A stretch of 64,000 nucleotides of DNA from NCBI RefSeq assembly GCF_008065375.1, contig NZ_VJYI01000037.1:1-64000 (forward strand), given 5' to 3'. Every line of letters starts with the position of its first letter. The first letter of the stretch is position 1. The position numbers and the translations under genes were made by a program. This DNA is from Nonomuraea sp. SYSU D8015. Lineage in GTDB: Bacteria > Actinomycetota > Actinomycetes > Streptosporangiales > Streptosporangiaceae. Below are positions 41,772 to 50,348 of this stretch, in pieces. The notes beneath the pieces were generated by a model, which saw only the letters and a list, made by a program, of their open reading frames with translations, was not told the origin of the DNA and made no database searches.

Positions 41772-43253
41772 ATGCGGCCGGGTCAGACGAGGCAGGAAGA
41801 CGCGCCGACAGCGGAGGGACACGGCGCCGCCGCGCCCGGCTCCGTGCCGCGGCAGCCGGCGGACCCCGTGGGCCCCGCGGCGGCGGCCCGCCGTCCGCAG
41901 GGCCCGCCCGAGGCGGTCGCGCCGGGTCGGTCGCGGGACCTGCCGGGCACCGGCGTGGGCGTTCGGCCGCAGGACCTGCTCGACGCCGACGCGGCTGATC
42001 GAGAGCCGGTGCGGGTGGCTCTGGTGGGGGCCGGGATCCGCGGCGAGATCTACGGACACTGGATCGCCGAGCACCCGGACCGGGCTCAGGTGGTCGCGGT
42101 GGCCGAGCCCCATCCCGACCGGCAGCGGATCGCCGCCGACCGGCACGGCCTGCCCGCCTCCGCGCTCTTCGCGGACTGGCGTGAGCTCGCCGACCGGCCC
42201 CGGCTCGCCGACGCCGTCATCATCACCACCCAGGACGCCCAGCACGTCGAGCCGGCCGTCGCCTTCGCCGAGGCGGGGTACGCCGTCCTGCTGGAGAAGC
42301 CGATCGCCCCGACCGAGGAGGAGTGCCGCCGGGTCGTGGACGCGGTGTCCCGCAACAAGGTCCCCTTCGGGGTCTGCCACGTCCTGCGGTACACGCCGTA
42401 CACCCGGATGCTCAGGGACCTGCTGGCCGGGGGCCGGATCGGCGAGATCGTCAACGTCGACCACGTCGAGCCCGTGGGCTTCGCCCACCACGCCCACTCG
42501 TACGTGCGCGGCAACTGGCGCCGAGAGGAGACGAGCGCGCCGATGCTGCTCGCCAAGTCCTGCCACGACCTGGACTGGCTCCGCCACATCGTCGGACGCC
42601 CGGTGCGGGCGGTCTCCTCCTTCGGCAGCCTGAGCTACTTCGTCCCCGGAAACCGCCCGGCGGTGGCCGCCGACCGGTGCCCGGACTGCGTGCTGCAGGA
42701 CTCGTGCGCCTACTCCGCGGTGCGCATCTACGGCGAGCACCTGGCGGCCGGCGACCTGGCCTGGCCGCTCAGCGTGCTCACCCCGCATCCGACCGAGGAG
42801 TCGGTGGCCGCGGCGTTGTGCACCGGGCCCTACGGCCGCTGCGTCTGGGCCTGCGACAACGACGTCGTCGACCACCAGGTGGTCGCGCTGGAGTTCGACG
42901 GCGGGGCGACCGCGACGTTCACCATGACGGCGTTCTCCACCAGCCGGCCGCGGATGACCCACGTCTTCGGGACGATGGGCGAGATCTTCTGCGACGGCTC
43001 GATCATCCGGGTCACCGATTTCCGCACCCGCGCGACGGAGACCATCGACGTCACGGCCCCCGACACGGACGACCCGCTGCTGTCCGGCCACAGCGGCGGC
43101 GACGCGGGGCTCATGAACGACTTCATCACGGCCGTGGCCACCTGGGACGACCACTGGATCGCGGACACGGCCGCCGAGGCGCTGGCCGCGCACGAGCTCG
43201 TCTTCGCGGCCGAACGCGCCCGGCACGAGCGTCGCGTCGTCCATCTCGACTGA
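41772..43253 (+). CDS. Gfo/Idh/MocA oxidoreductase with long disordered N-terminus
   Basis: A 493-residue protein whose first 80 residues are Ala/Pro/Gly/Arg-rich and probably disordered. The enzyme follows: VRVALVGAGIRGEIYGHWIAEHPD (Rossmann), AVLLEKPIAPTEEECRRVV (EKP), GVCHVLRYTPYTRMLRDLLAGGRIG, LLAKSCHDLDWLRHIVGRP and the four-Cys-type segment DRCPDCVLQDSCAYSA, which may bind metal. I use ATG 41772, six bases after GGAGG, rather than the ATG at 41766. Translation from a start near the Rossmann strand cannot be excluded. First gene of an operon with an ABC sugar importer; probably oxidises the imported sugar or glycoside. Confidence 0.83.
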   Translation: MRPGQTRQEDAPTAEGHGAAAPGSVPRQPADPVGPAAAARRPQGPPEAVAPGRSRDLPGTGVGVRPQDLLDADAADREPVRVALVGAGIRGEIYGHWIAEHPDRAQVVAVAEPHPDRQRIAADRHGLPASALFADWRELADRPRLADAVIITTQDAQHVEPAVAFAEAGYAVLLEKPIAPTEEECRRVVDAVSRNKVPFGVCHVLRYTPYTRMLRDLLAGGRIGEIVNVDHVEPVGFAHHAHSYVRGNWRREETSAPMLLAKSCHDLDWLRHIVGRPVRAVSSFGSLSYFVPGNRPAVAADRCPDCVLQDSCAYSAVRIYGEHLAAGDLAWPLSVLTPHPTEESVAAALCTGPYGRCVWACDNDVVDHQVVALEFDGGATATFTMTAFSTSRPRMTHVFGTMGEIFCDGSIIRVTDFRTRATETIDVTAPDTDDPLLSGHSGGDAGLMNDFITAVATWDDHWIADTAAEALAAHELVFAAERARHERRVVHLD

Positions 43254-43298
43254 TCCAGCCCCCTACCCGGATCCACACCCCCCACCGAGGAGAACCTT

Positions 43299-44654
43299 GT
43301 GAGCCAGCATCCGTACCCCTGGACAGGCCGTGACCTCTCACGGCGCACCCTGCTGTCCGGCTTCGCCGTCACGGGCGTCGCGGCGCTCGCCGGCTGCGCC
43401 GCGCTGACCCCGGGAGCGTCGTCCACACCGGCCGCGGCCACCGGTCCCGTGACGACGGCGCTGCCCGCGGACAAGAAGATCATGCTCAAGGTCGCCGACG
43501 CCGACGACACGAGCATGACCCCGGCTCTGCTGGAGGCGTTCCAGAAGAAACACCCGAACGTCACGTTCGAGCGGCAGTACACCGGCTGGGACGACTACCT
43601 CAAGAGCATCAACCTGACGATGTCCGCGACCACCGCCCCCGACATCGCCCAGTTCACCCCCGGGATGCAGAACCTCATCCCCGGCGGCCTGCTGCTCGAC
43701 GTCTCCGCGTACGGCAAGGCCTACGGCTGGCCGGACAAGTTTCCCGGCCTCGACCAGATCACGTTCGAGCCCGACGGCAAGACCGTCGGCACCGGAGCGC
43801 TGTACGGGGTCCCGGGCGGGCTGTCGTTCGAAGGCGTCTACTACAACAAGGCGAAGGCGGCCGAGCTCGGCCTGACCGTCCCCGTCAAGACTGTCGAGGA
43901 GCTGGAGGCCCTGTTCGTCAAGGCGAAGGCCGCAGGAGAGCTGGCTCTGGTGGTCGGCAACCTCGACGGCGGCCTGAACCACCCCTTCAACCAGCTGCTC
44001 TCGGTGTATCTGAAGCCCGAGGACCGCACGGCCTGGGCCTTCGGGCACAAGGGCGCGACCATCGTGCTGCCGGAGGCGAAGACGGCGGCTGCGACGCTCA
44101 AGCGCTGGGTGGACGAGGGATACATCTCTCCCGACGTCAACGGCATCAGCGACGAGGACGCCACCGCCGGCTTCGCCAAGGGCAAGGGCGTGTTCCGGAT
44201 CAGCGGGAACTGGGCCGCCGCGGCCGTCGCCAAGGGCCTGGGCGACGACGCCGGCTACTTCTCCATGCCCCAGGCCACGGCCGACTCCAAGATCCGCACC
44301 ACCGGCGCCGGCGTGTACTACTGCGTCTCCAGCAAGTCGGCCAACGCCGCCGCCGCGGCCGCCTTCCTCGACTTCGTAGGCAGCGAGGAGGCCGCGAAGA
44401 TCACCGCCGACGCGGGGTTCATGGCGCCCAAGGCCGACGCGATGCCCGCCAAGACCGGCCTGCTGGGAGCGCTGCAGGAAGGCTGGCAGGCGACCGTGCG
44501 CGACAAGGGTCTGCAGCCGTTCATCCAGAACGCGTCCACCCCGACCATGGGGGACACCCTCAAGACGCAGCTGCAGCTGCTCGCGGGCGGCAAGGCCACG
44601 GTCGACGAGTTCCTCGCCGGCATCCAGGCAGACTTCGACAACTACCACAAGTGA
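43299..44654 (+). CDS. Sugar ABC transporter substrate-binding lipoprotein (Tat type)
   Basis: A 451-residue CUT1-type binding protein. The signal has a twin-arginine SRRTLLSGF (Arg15-Arg16) and lipobox ALAGC (Cys33), so it is probably exported folded by Tat and lipidated. The mature part is SBP_bac_1: LLEAFQKKHPNVTFERQYTGWDDYLKSIN, GALYGVPGGLSFEGVYYNKAKAAELGL, FRISGNWAAAAV. GAGGAG precedes GTG 43299. Followed directly by two permeases; no ATPase gene, so a shared MsiK-type ATPase is expected. Confidence 0.9.
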   Translation: MSQHPYPWTGRDLSRRTLLSGFAVTGVAALAGCAALTPGASSTPAAATGPVTTALPADKKIMLKVADADDTSMTPALLEAFQKKHPNVTFERQYTGWDDYLKSINLTMSATTAPDIAQFTPGMQNLIPGGLLLDVSAYGKAYGWPDKFPGLDQITFEPDGKTVGTGALYGVPGGLSFEGVYYNKAKAAELGLTVPVKTVEELEALFVKAKAAGELALVVGNLDGGLNHPFNQLLSVYLKPEDRTAWAFGHKGATIVLPEAKTAAATLKRWVDEGYISPDVNGISDEDATAGFAKGKGVFRISGNWAAAAVAKGLGDDAGYFSMPQATADSKIRTTGAGVYYCVSSKSANAAAAAAFLDFVGSEEAAKITADAGFMAPKADAMPAKTGLLGALQEGWQATVRDKGLQPFIQNASTPTMGDTLKTQLQLLAGGKATVDEFLAGIQADFDNYHK

Positions 44655-45610
44655 TGGCGGCGAACAGGCTGAGCGGTCCGGTCGCGGCAGGCCGGCGGGA
44701 GGCGCCCCCGATCCAGCGGCGCCTCCCGGCCGCGCGCCGGCGGCCAAGGCGCAGGCCCGCCAGCGCCGCCCTGCTCTACTTGGCGCCCGCGGTGCTCCTG
44801 TACACCCTCTTCACCGTCCTGCCGGCGCTGCACACCGGGTACCTGTCGCTGTTCGACTGGGACGGGGTGACCTTGCCGTCCTTCGCCGGCCTCGGAAACT
44901 ACCGGCTGGTGTTCGCCGACCCGCAGCTGCGTGCCGCCGCGGTGCACGCCGGCACCCTGATCATCTTCTTCTCCGCCCTCCCCATCCTGTTCGGCCTGGT
45001 GGGCGCCGCCCTCGTGGCCCGCCACCGGCGCCGGGGCATGGGCTTCGTGCGGACGGTGCTGTTCCTGCCGCAGGTCGTGCCCCTCGTCGCGGTCGGCATC
45101 ATGTGGCGATGGGTGTACGCCGAGGACGGCGTGGTCAACCAGGTGCTGCGGCAGGCCGGCCTGGGGGAGGCGGCGCAGGCCTGGCTGGGCAGCTTCGACT
45201 GGGCCCTGCTCGCCGTGGGGCTGATCGGCACCTGGGTGGTCTCCGGGCTGTGCCTGGTGCTGTTCCTCTCCGGTACGCAGCGCATCGACCGGGAGATCTA
45301 CGAGGCGTCGCGGATGGACGGCGCGGGACCCGTGCGCGAGTTCGTCTCCATCACCGTGCCGCTGCTCCGGCCGGAGATCGCGGTCGCGCTGTCCATCACG
45401 GTCATCGCCGCGCTGGCGAGCTTCGACCTCATCTACACCACCACCGGCGGCGGCCCCGGCAACAGCACTGTCGTGCCCGGCATCCTCATCTACCGCCTGG
45501 CCTTCGGCGGCGGCGCCGTCGGTCTTGCCAGTGCGCTCGCGGTGGTCCTGACGGCCGTCATCTTCGCGATCGTCCTGACACTGAACCGCCTGATCAGGGA
45601 GGTGCCGTGA
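44654..45610 (+). CDS. Sugar ABC transporter permease, MalF-like
   Basis: A 318-residue membrane protein with a basic N-terminal tail and six helices. FDWDGVTLPSFAGLGNYRLVFADPQ is the usual CUT1 permease opening, and the EAA loop is EIYEASRMDGAGPVREFVSITVPLLRPEI. ATG 44654 overlaps the stop of the binding protein by one base. Confidence 0.92.
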   Translation: MAANRLSGPVAAGRREAPPIQRRLPAARRRPRRRPASAALLYLAPAVLLYTLFTVLPALHTGYLSLFDWDGVTLPSFAGLGNYRLVFADPQLRAAAVHAGTLIIFFSALPILFGLVGAALVARHRRRGMGFVRTVLFLPQVVPLVAVGIMWRWVYAEDGVVNQVLRQAGLGEAAQAWLGSFDWALLAVGLIGTWVVSGLCLVLFLSGTQRIDREIYEASRMDGAGPVREFVSITVPLLRPEIAVALSITVIAALASFDLIYTTTGGGPGNSTVVPGILIYRLAFGGGAVGLASALAVVLTAVIFAIVLTLNRLIREVP

Positions 45611-46485
45611 GCGCCACGAAAACGGGTCCCGGCCAGCACAGAGGTCACGGCCGGCGGCCCGGGCCCGGCGAGGTGGCGGGACGCATCGGCGCCCCCGTGG
45701 TGCTCGCGTTGTTCATGGCGGCGGTGATCGTCCCCTTCCTGCCGCTGCTGTCCGCCGCCGTGCAGCCGGCCGGCACCCCGCTGACCGGCCTGGAGCTGCC
45801 ACGCGGTCTGCATCTGGAGAACTTCGCCGGCGCGTGGGTCACCGCCGGGTTCGGATCGCTGCTGTGGTCGAGCGTGCTGATCGCGCTGGCCGTGGTGCCC
45901 GCCTCGGTGTTCTTCGCCAGCCTGGCGGGCTACGCGCTGGCGACCATGAACTTCCGCGGGAGGGAGAAGATCTTCGCCTATCTCCTGCTCGGGCTCGCGA
46001 TTCCCACCGAGGTCACGGTCATCCCCCTCTACTACGACCTGCGGGCCATCGGCCTGACGAACACGCGGTGGGGGCTGGTGCTGGTGGAGATCGCCGCCTT
46101 CATGCCGTTTGGGGCGTTCTGGATGCGCTCCCACTTCTCCACCATGCCGCGTGCCCTCATCGAGGCGGCCAAGCTGGACGGCGCGTCGTCCTGGCGGATC
46201 CTGTGGGGCGTGCTGATGCCCAACTCCCGGCCGGCCGTCACCACGCTCGGCGTGCTCTACTTCGTGTGGTGCTGGAACCAGTTCATGCTGCCGCTCATCC
46301 TCATCCAGGACCCGGCCCAGCGCACGGCCCCCGCCGGGCTGGGGTTCTTCACCGGGCAGTACAACGTGGACGTGCCGCTGCTCGCGGCGGCCACCGTCAT
46401 CGTGATCGCGCCGGTCGTGCTCGTGTACCTGTTCTTCCAGCGGCACTTCATCCGCGGCGTCCTCGACGGCGCACTCAAGGGCTGA
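45607..46485 (+). CDS. Sugar ABC transporter permease, MalG-like
   Basis: A 292-residue permease: SLAGYALATMNFRGREKIFAYLLLGLAIPTEVTVIPLYY and the EAA loop ALIEAAKLDGASSWRILWGVLMPNSRPA. It ends with HFIRGVLDGALKG, the typical CUT1 end. GTG 45607 overlaps the previous stop (GTGA). Confidence 0.92.
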   Translation: MSATKTGPGQHRGHGRRPGPGEVAGRIGAPVVLALFMAAVIVPFLPLLSAAVQPAGTPLTGLELPRGLHLENFAGAWVTAGFGSLLWSSVLIALAVVPASVFFASLAGYALATMNFRGREKIFAYLLLGLAIPTEVTVIPLYYDLRAIGLTNTRWGLVLVEIAAFMPFGAFWMRSHFSTMPRALIEAAKLDGASSWRILWGVLMPNSRPAVTTLGVLYFVWCWNQFMLPLILIQDPAQRTAPAGLGFFTGQYNVDVPLLAAATVIVIAPVVLVYLFFQRHFIRGVLDGALKG

Positions 46486-46486
46486 C

Positions 46487-46518
46487 CCCTGCCCGCGACG
46501 TGCTCGGCGCGGGCAGGG
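46487..46518. terminator. Hairpin terminator after the first CUT1 operon
   Basis: CCCTGCCCGCG (46487-46497) pairs perfectly with CGCGGGCAGGG (46508-46518) around a 10-base loop. It sits between convergent genes and may end both transcripts. Confidence 0.8.
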
Positions 46519-46530
46519 AATAGCCTCAGG

Positions 46531-47532
46531 TCAGGCCCAGGGCGCCATCGGGTACCAGGGGATGATCTCGCGGCGGGCGAGCACGCGGACGTCCCAGTAC
46601 AGCACCATGAACACACCGGCCACGATGAACGCCGCCGCGATGAGGACCGCCGCCCGGCTCGGCTTGGCGCTGATCCACCGCTGCACCCGGCCGCCCATCA
46701 TGAGGCCGAAGACGACGAACAGGATCGTGATGACCGCGATGTTGCCGATGGACTGCAGCATGAAGGCCGCGGCCCCGTAGAGGACGTTGCCGCTCTCCGC
46801 CGCGTCCCGGAACATCTGCCGGAACAGCGGGAAGGGCCGCCCGATCAGGAACGCGCCGATGAGCGCTCCCATGAGGACCATCGGGGCGTTCGGGTGGCGG
46901 GCCGAGATCCGCGCCAGCGGGTCCTTGACGACGCCTGCCGCGGCCAGCCCCAGGTAGATCATGACCAGCCCGATCAGCCCATAGATGATCATGGTCTGCA
47001 CGGTGCGGGCGGACAGCTCGCCGGGCACGCTCGGCGCCGTGGAGAACTGCGGCATGCCGGTGCCGACCAGCGCGACGACCACCCCGTACGCGGCCGAGAC
47101 CACGAGCATCCCGGCCGACATCCAGCCCAGCGGCTTGAGCATGTGCGCGATCCTGGCCCGCACCGTGTGCGAGCCGCCGACCAGGGGCGCCAGCGCGCCG
47201 AACGCGGCGATGTTGCAGGCGGTGAACGTCCCGGCCACCCCGGAGACCAGGGCGAACGCGATGCCCGCCGCCATCCCGGCGATCGGCGTCTCCTTGGCGT
47301 CGTGGCCGAGGAGCGTGTTGGCCACGTTGTCGCCGATGACGCTGTCGACGAACTCCGCCGACCAGATGACCGTCAGCAGGAACCCGGCCAGGGCGCTCAG
47401 GCCGACGACCAGCGCACGGCGCCTGGGGAAGTGACCGTTCACGAACAGGGACGTGGCCCTGGGGGCGTCGTCGATCTCGATTCGATCGGGGGCCTTGGGG
47501 GGCAGCTTCGCGTTCTTCGAGGTCTCTACCAT
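46531..47532 (-). CDS. Multi-pass membrane protein, CcdA/LysE-like, unknown role
   Basis: A 333-residue protein with about seven to eight helices. The segment GVAGTFTACNIAAFGALAPLVGG contains a single Cys in a loop/helix break like CcdA/DsbD-type transporters, and a large helical set follows. Sequence alone does not show a substrate. ATG 47532 (MVETSKNAK) follows GGAG. It is on the same strand as the LacI gene upstream but separated by 286 bp with its own inverted repeat, so it may be regulated separately. Rated as a real gene from helix pattern and codon bias. Confidence 0.7.
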   Translation of the reverse strand: MVETSKNAKLPPKAPDRIEIDDAPRATSLFVNGHFPRRRALVVGLSALAGFLLTVIWSAEFVDSVIGDNVANTLLGHDAKETPIAGMAAGIAFALVSGVAGTFTACNIAAFGALAPLVGGSHTVRARIAHMLKPLGWMSAGMLVVSAAYGVVVALVGTGMPQFSTAPSVPGELSARTVQTMIIYGLIGLVMIYLGLAAAGVVKDPLARISARHPNAPMVLMGALIGAFLIGRPFPLFRQMFRDAAESGNVLYGAAAFMLQSIGNIAVITILFVVFGLMMGGRVQRWISAKPSRAAVLIAAAFIVAGVFMVLYWDVRVLARREIIPWYPMAPWA

Positions 47533-47796
47533 GCGGAGGTCTCCAGTCGTGGGCAGGGCCGTCGAACTCGGCGCTTTCATAGTGATCCACCCCATTGGAG
47601 CTGAACAGAGCAGGCACCGGAATCCGCCGCGAGGGGGATGCGATCGCCGGGTCCGTCCGTTCCACGGCTGACCGCCGCTCCTCCCGGACACCTCCGTGTC
47701 AGCGCTACCGTTAACGTTCGACCGGACCTTCGAGACAGGCGTCCTGTGGCAGTGGTCACCGGGGTGCTCAGGCGCTCCGCCGCTCCGATACGTACG

Positions 47797-47816
47797 GAAA
47801 CTGTTCAGAAAGTTTC
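47797..47816. promoter_or_regulatory. Inverted repeat at the 3' end of lacI
   Basis: GAAACT (47797-47802) and AGTTTC (47811-47816) flank eight bases. The right half AGAAAGTTTCGG resembles the operator-like GGAAGGTTTCGG at 48878-48889, so this may be another LacI site, placed 280 bp before the membrane-protein gene; alternatively a weak terminator. Confidence 0.35.
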
Positions 47817-47818
47817 GG

Positions 47819-48862
47819 TCAGCGAGCGGGTGGCGCGGTACTGCCGCGGATGATGAGTTCGGTGCCCAGCTCGACCCGGTACTGCTGCAGCGGCTCACCC
47901 TGCGCGAGCTTCACGAGCATGGCGGCGGCCGCGGCGGCCATCTCGGTGAGCGGCTGCCGGATCGTGGTCAGCGGCGGGACGGCCCACTGCGTCGGCGGCA
48001 GGTCGTCGAAGCCGACCACGCTCAGGTCGTCCGGGATGCGCAGGCCCAGCTCATAGGCGGCGCGATAGACGCCGATGGCCTGCCCGTCGTTGCAGGCGAA
48101 GATTGCGGTCGGCGGGTCGGGCAGGCGCAGCAGCCGGTGGGCCTGGGCCAGGCCGCCCTCGATGAGGAAGTCGCCCCGACAGATCAGCTCGGGGTCGGCG
48201 GGCACGCCGGCCAGGTCGAGCGCGGCGCGGTAGCCGTCGAGACGGGCCCGGCTGGACAGGGCCCAGCCGGGGCCGGTGATGATCGCGATGCGGCGGTGGC
48301 CGAGGTCGAGCAGGTGGCGGGTGGCCGACAGGCCGCCGCTCCAGTTGCCCGCCCCGATCGACGGGACGCCGGGTCCTGGATCGCCTGACGGGTCGAGCAT
48401 GACGATGGGGATCTCGCGGGTGACGAGCTGATCGCGCTGGGCCTCGGTCAGGCCGGAGAACACCGCGATCACGCCGGTGGGACGGCGGCTCAGCACGTCC
48501 TCGATCCATCCCATGCCCGGGTTGTCGCGCCGCCGCATGTCGGAGATCACCACGGCCATGTGGTGTTCGCGCGCCACCCTGTCGACCCCTCTGATGATCT
48601 CGACCGGATAGTCGCCCTCCAGCGCGTGGAACACCACCTCCACCAGGGCGGCCGGGCCGACGCGCCGCCGCTGCCTGCGGTAGCCGTGGCGGCGGATGAG
48701 GCCCTCGACCAGGGCGCGGGTCTCGGGGGCGACCTCGGTGCGGCCGTTGACCACCTTGGAGACGGTCGCGGTGGACACTCCGGCCAGCTCGGCGAGCTGC
48801 GTGATGGTCAGCGGGCCGGCGTGCGCGGATCCGGCGGGGGAGGGCTCCTCGGTCGAGGTCAT
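47819..48862 (-). CDS. LacI-family repressor of the second CUT1 sugar importer
   Basis: A 347-residue repressor: LTITQLAELAGVSTATVSKVVNGRTEVAPETRALVEGLI (HTH and hinge), VVISDMRRRDNPG, RIAIITGPGWALSSRARLDGYRAAL, and DDLSVVGFDDLPPTQWAVPPLTTIRQP. The sensor domain is that of sugar-binding LacI proteins of the CebR/xylan group. Divergent from the ABC operon at 49061 with a promoter whose spacer carries an operator-like palindrome. Confidence 0.9.
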   Translation of the reverse strand: MTSTEEPSPAGSAHAGPLTITQLAELAGVSTATVSKVVNGRTEVAPETRALVEGLIRRHGYRRQRRRVGPAALVEVVFHALEGDYPVEIIRGVDRVAREHHMAVVISDMRRRDNPGMGWIEDVLSRRPTGVIAVFSGLTEAQRDQLVTREIPIVMLDPSGDPGPGVPSIGAGNWSGGLSATRHLLDLGHRRIAIITGPGWALSSRARLDGYRAALDLAGVPADPELICRGDFLIEGGLAQAHRLLRLPDPPTAIFACNDGQAIGVYRAAYELGLRIPDDLSVVGFDDLPPTQWAVPPLTTIRQPLTEMAAAAAAMLVKLAQGEPLQQYRVELGTELIIRGSTAPPAR

Positions 48863-48875
48863 GAGCGCAGTCTAA

Positions 48876-48938
48876 CCGGAAGGTTTCGGCGATCTTACGG
48901 CCGTGTTCTTGACGGGTTTCGGAAAGCTTGCCTAGAGT
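48876..48938 (+). promoter_or_regulatory. Promoter and LacI-type operators for the second CUT1 importer
   Basis: TTGACG (48909-48914) and TAGAGT (48933-48938) form a promoter with an 18-bp spacer. GGAAAGCTTGCC at 48921-48932 lies entirely in the spacer, and CCGGAAGGTTTCGG at 48876-48889 is a second near-palindrome upstream. TTGCC-N11-GGCAA at 48961-48981 lies in the leader. Confidence 0.6.
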
Positions 48939-49060
48939 CCCGCATTAACGATCGGACCAATTGCCGAAAATTATCAGGCAACTTGCGGACCCATCCGCCT
49001 GCCACGCCACTTGAGGCCGCGCCCCCGCGGCTCCCATCACCCCTAGCAGAAGAGATCGCC

Positions 49061-50341
49061 GTGAAGTTCCGTATCGCAACATCTGCCCTGCTCGCCACAG
49101 CCCTCGCCCTCTCCGCCGCCGCCTGCGGAGGGGGCGGCGGCACCGCGGCCCAGCCGTCCGGCGACGGCAAGTCCTTCGAGTTCTGGTCGTTCACCGGGAT
49201 CAACCAGAAGGAGTCGGTCGACAAGTACCAGAAGCAGAACCCGGGAGTGCAGGTCAAGCTGACCGAGGTGGGGGGCTCCACGGAGACCGCACAGGCCCTG
49301 ACCACGGCGCTGGCCGGCGGCAAGGTGCCGGACCTCGTCCTCATCCAGGGTGACGACCTGCCCAAGTTCGTGCAGCAGCCGCAGAACTTCCACGACCTGC
49401 GGCAGTTCGGCGCGGACAAGATCAAGGGCGACTACCTGGACTGGGTGATCAGCCAGAGCACCACCAAGGGCGGCGAGATCATCGGCATTCCGACGGACGT
49501 GGGCGGCATGGCGGTGGCCTACCGCACGGACCTGTTCAAGGAGGCCGGGCTGCCGACGGACCGGGAGGAGGTCGGCAAGCTCTGGCCGACCTGGGACGCC
49601 TTCATCGAGACCGGCAAGAAGTACACCGCGGCCACCGGCAAGGCGTTCGTCGACAACGCCGCCACCAGTGTGTTCTACCAGGCGGTCAACCAGGGGCCGA
49701 TGAAGTACTACGACCCCTCGGGCAACGTCGTCTACAGCACGAGCCCTCAGGTCAAGACCGCCTTCGACCTGGCGATCAAGACGGTGCAGGCCGGGATCAC
49801 GGCCAAGCAGAGCTCGTTCTCCGACGGCTGGAGCGCGGGCATGGGCAAGGGCCAGTACGCGGTGATCTCCGCGCCGGCGTGGCTGCTGTCACAGATGGAG
49901 CGGAACGCCCCCGACACCAAGGGCAAGTGGGACATCGCCGCCATTCCCGGTGGGGCCGGCAACTGGGGCGGCAGCTACTTGGCCATCCCCAAGCGCGCCA
50001 AGAACCCGAAGGCCGCCTGGGACTACATCACCAAGACCCAGTCCCCGCAGGCCCAGCTGCAGCACTTCGTCGACACGGGGAGCACGATGCCCACCACTCC
50101 ATCGGTCTACAAGGACCCGAAGCTCACCGGGCTGAAGAACGAGTTCTTCTCCGGAGCGCCGACCGGGGTGATCTACACCAACTCGCTGACCGGACTCAAG
50201 CCGTTCCTCGTCGGCCCGGACAGCGCCGTCATCGGCCAGGAGTTCCTGAACGCGATCACGAACGTGGAGCAGGGCAAGGGCGACGCCGCCAAGGCGTGGG
50301 ACGCGGCGCTGGCCAACATCAAGACCGCCATCGGCAAGTAG
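49061..50341 (+). CDS. Sugar ABC transporter substrate-binding lipoprotein
   Basis: A 426-residue CUT1 binding protein with a Sec signal and lipobox LSAAAC (Cys22). Mature part: SFEFWSFTGINQKESVDKYQKQNPGVQVKL, PDLVLIQGDDLPKFV, VGGMAVAYRTDLFKEAGLP, KWDIAAIPGGAGNWGGSYLAIPKRAKNPKAAWDYI. GTG start at 49061 with AGAAGAGAT upstream. Cellobiose/oligosaccharide-binding type by style; ligand not proven. No ATPase in the operon. Confidence 0.9.
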   Translation: MKFRIATSALLATALALSAAACGGGGGTAAQPSGDGKSFEFWSFTGINQKESVDKYQKQNPGVQVKLTEVGGSTETAQALTTALAGGKVPDLVLIQGDDLPKFVQQPQNFHDLRQFGADKIKGDYLDWVISQSTTKGGEIIGIPTDVGGMAVAYRTDLFKEAGLPTDREEVGKLWPTWDAFIETGKKYTAATGKAFVDNAATSVFYQAVNQGPMKYYDPSGNVVYSTSPQVKTAFDLAIKTVQAGITAKQSSFSDGWSAGMGKGQYAVISAPAWLLSQMERNAPDTKGKWDIAAIPGGAGNWGGSYLAIPKRAKNPKAAWDYITKTQSPQAQLQHFVDTGSTMPTTPSVYKDPKLTGLKNEFFSGAPTGVIYTNSLTGLKPFLVGPDSAVIGQEFLNAITNVEQGKGDAAKAWDAALANIKTAIGK

Positions 50342-50348
50342 GACCGGC

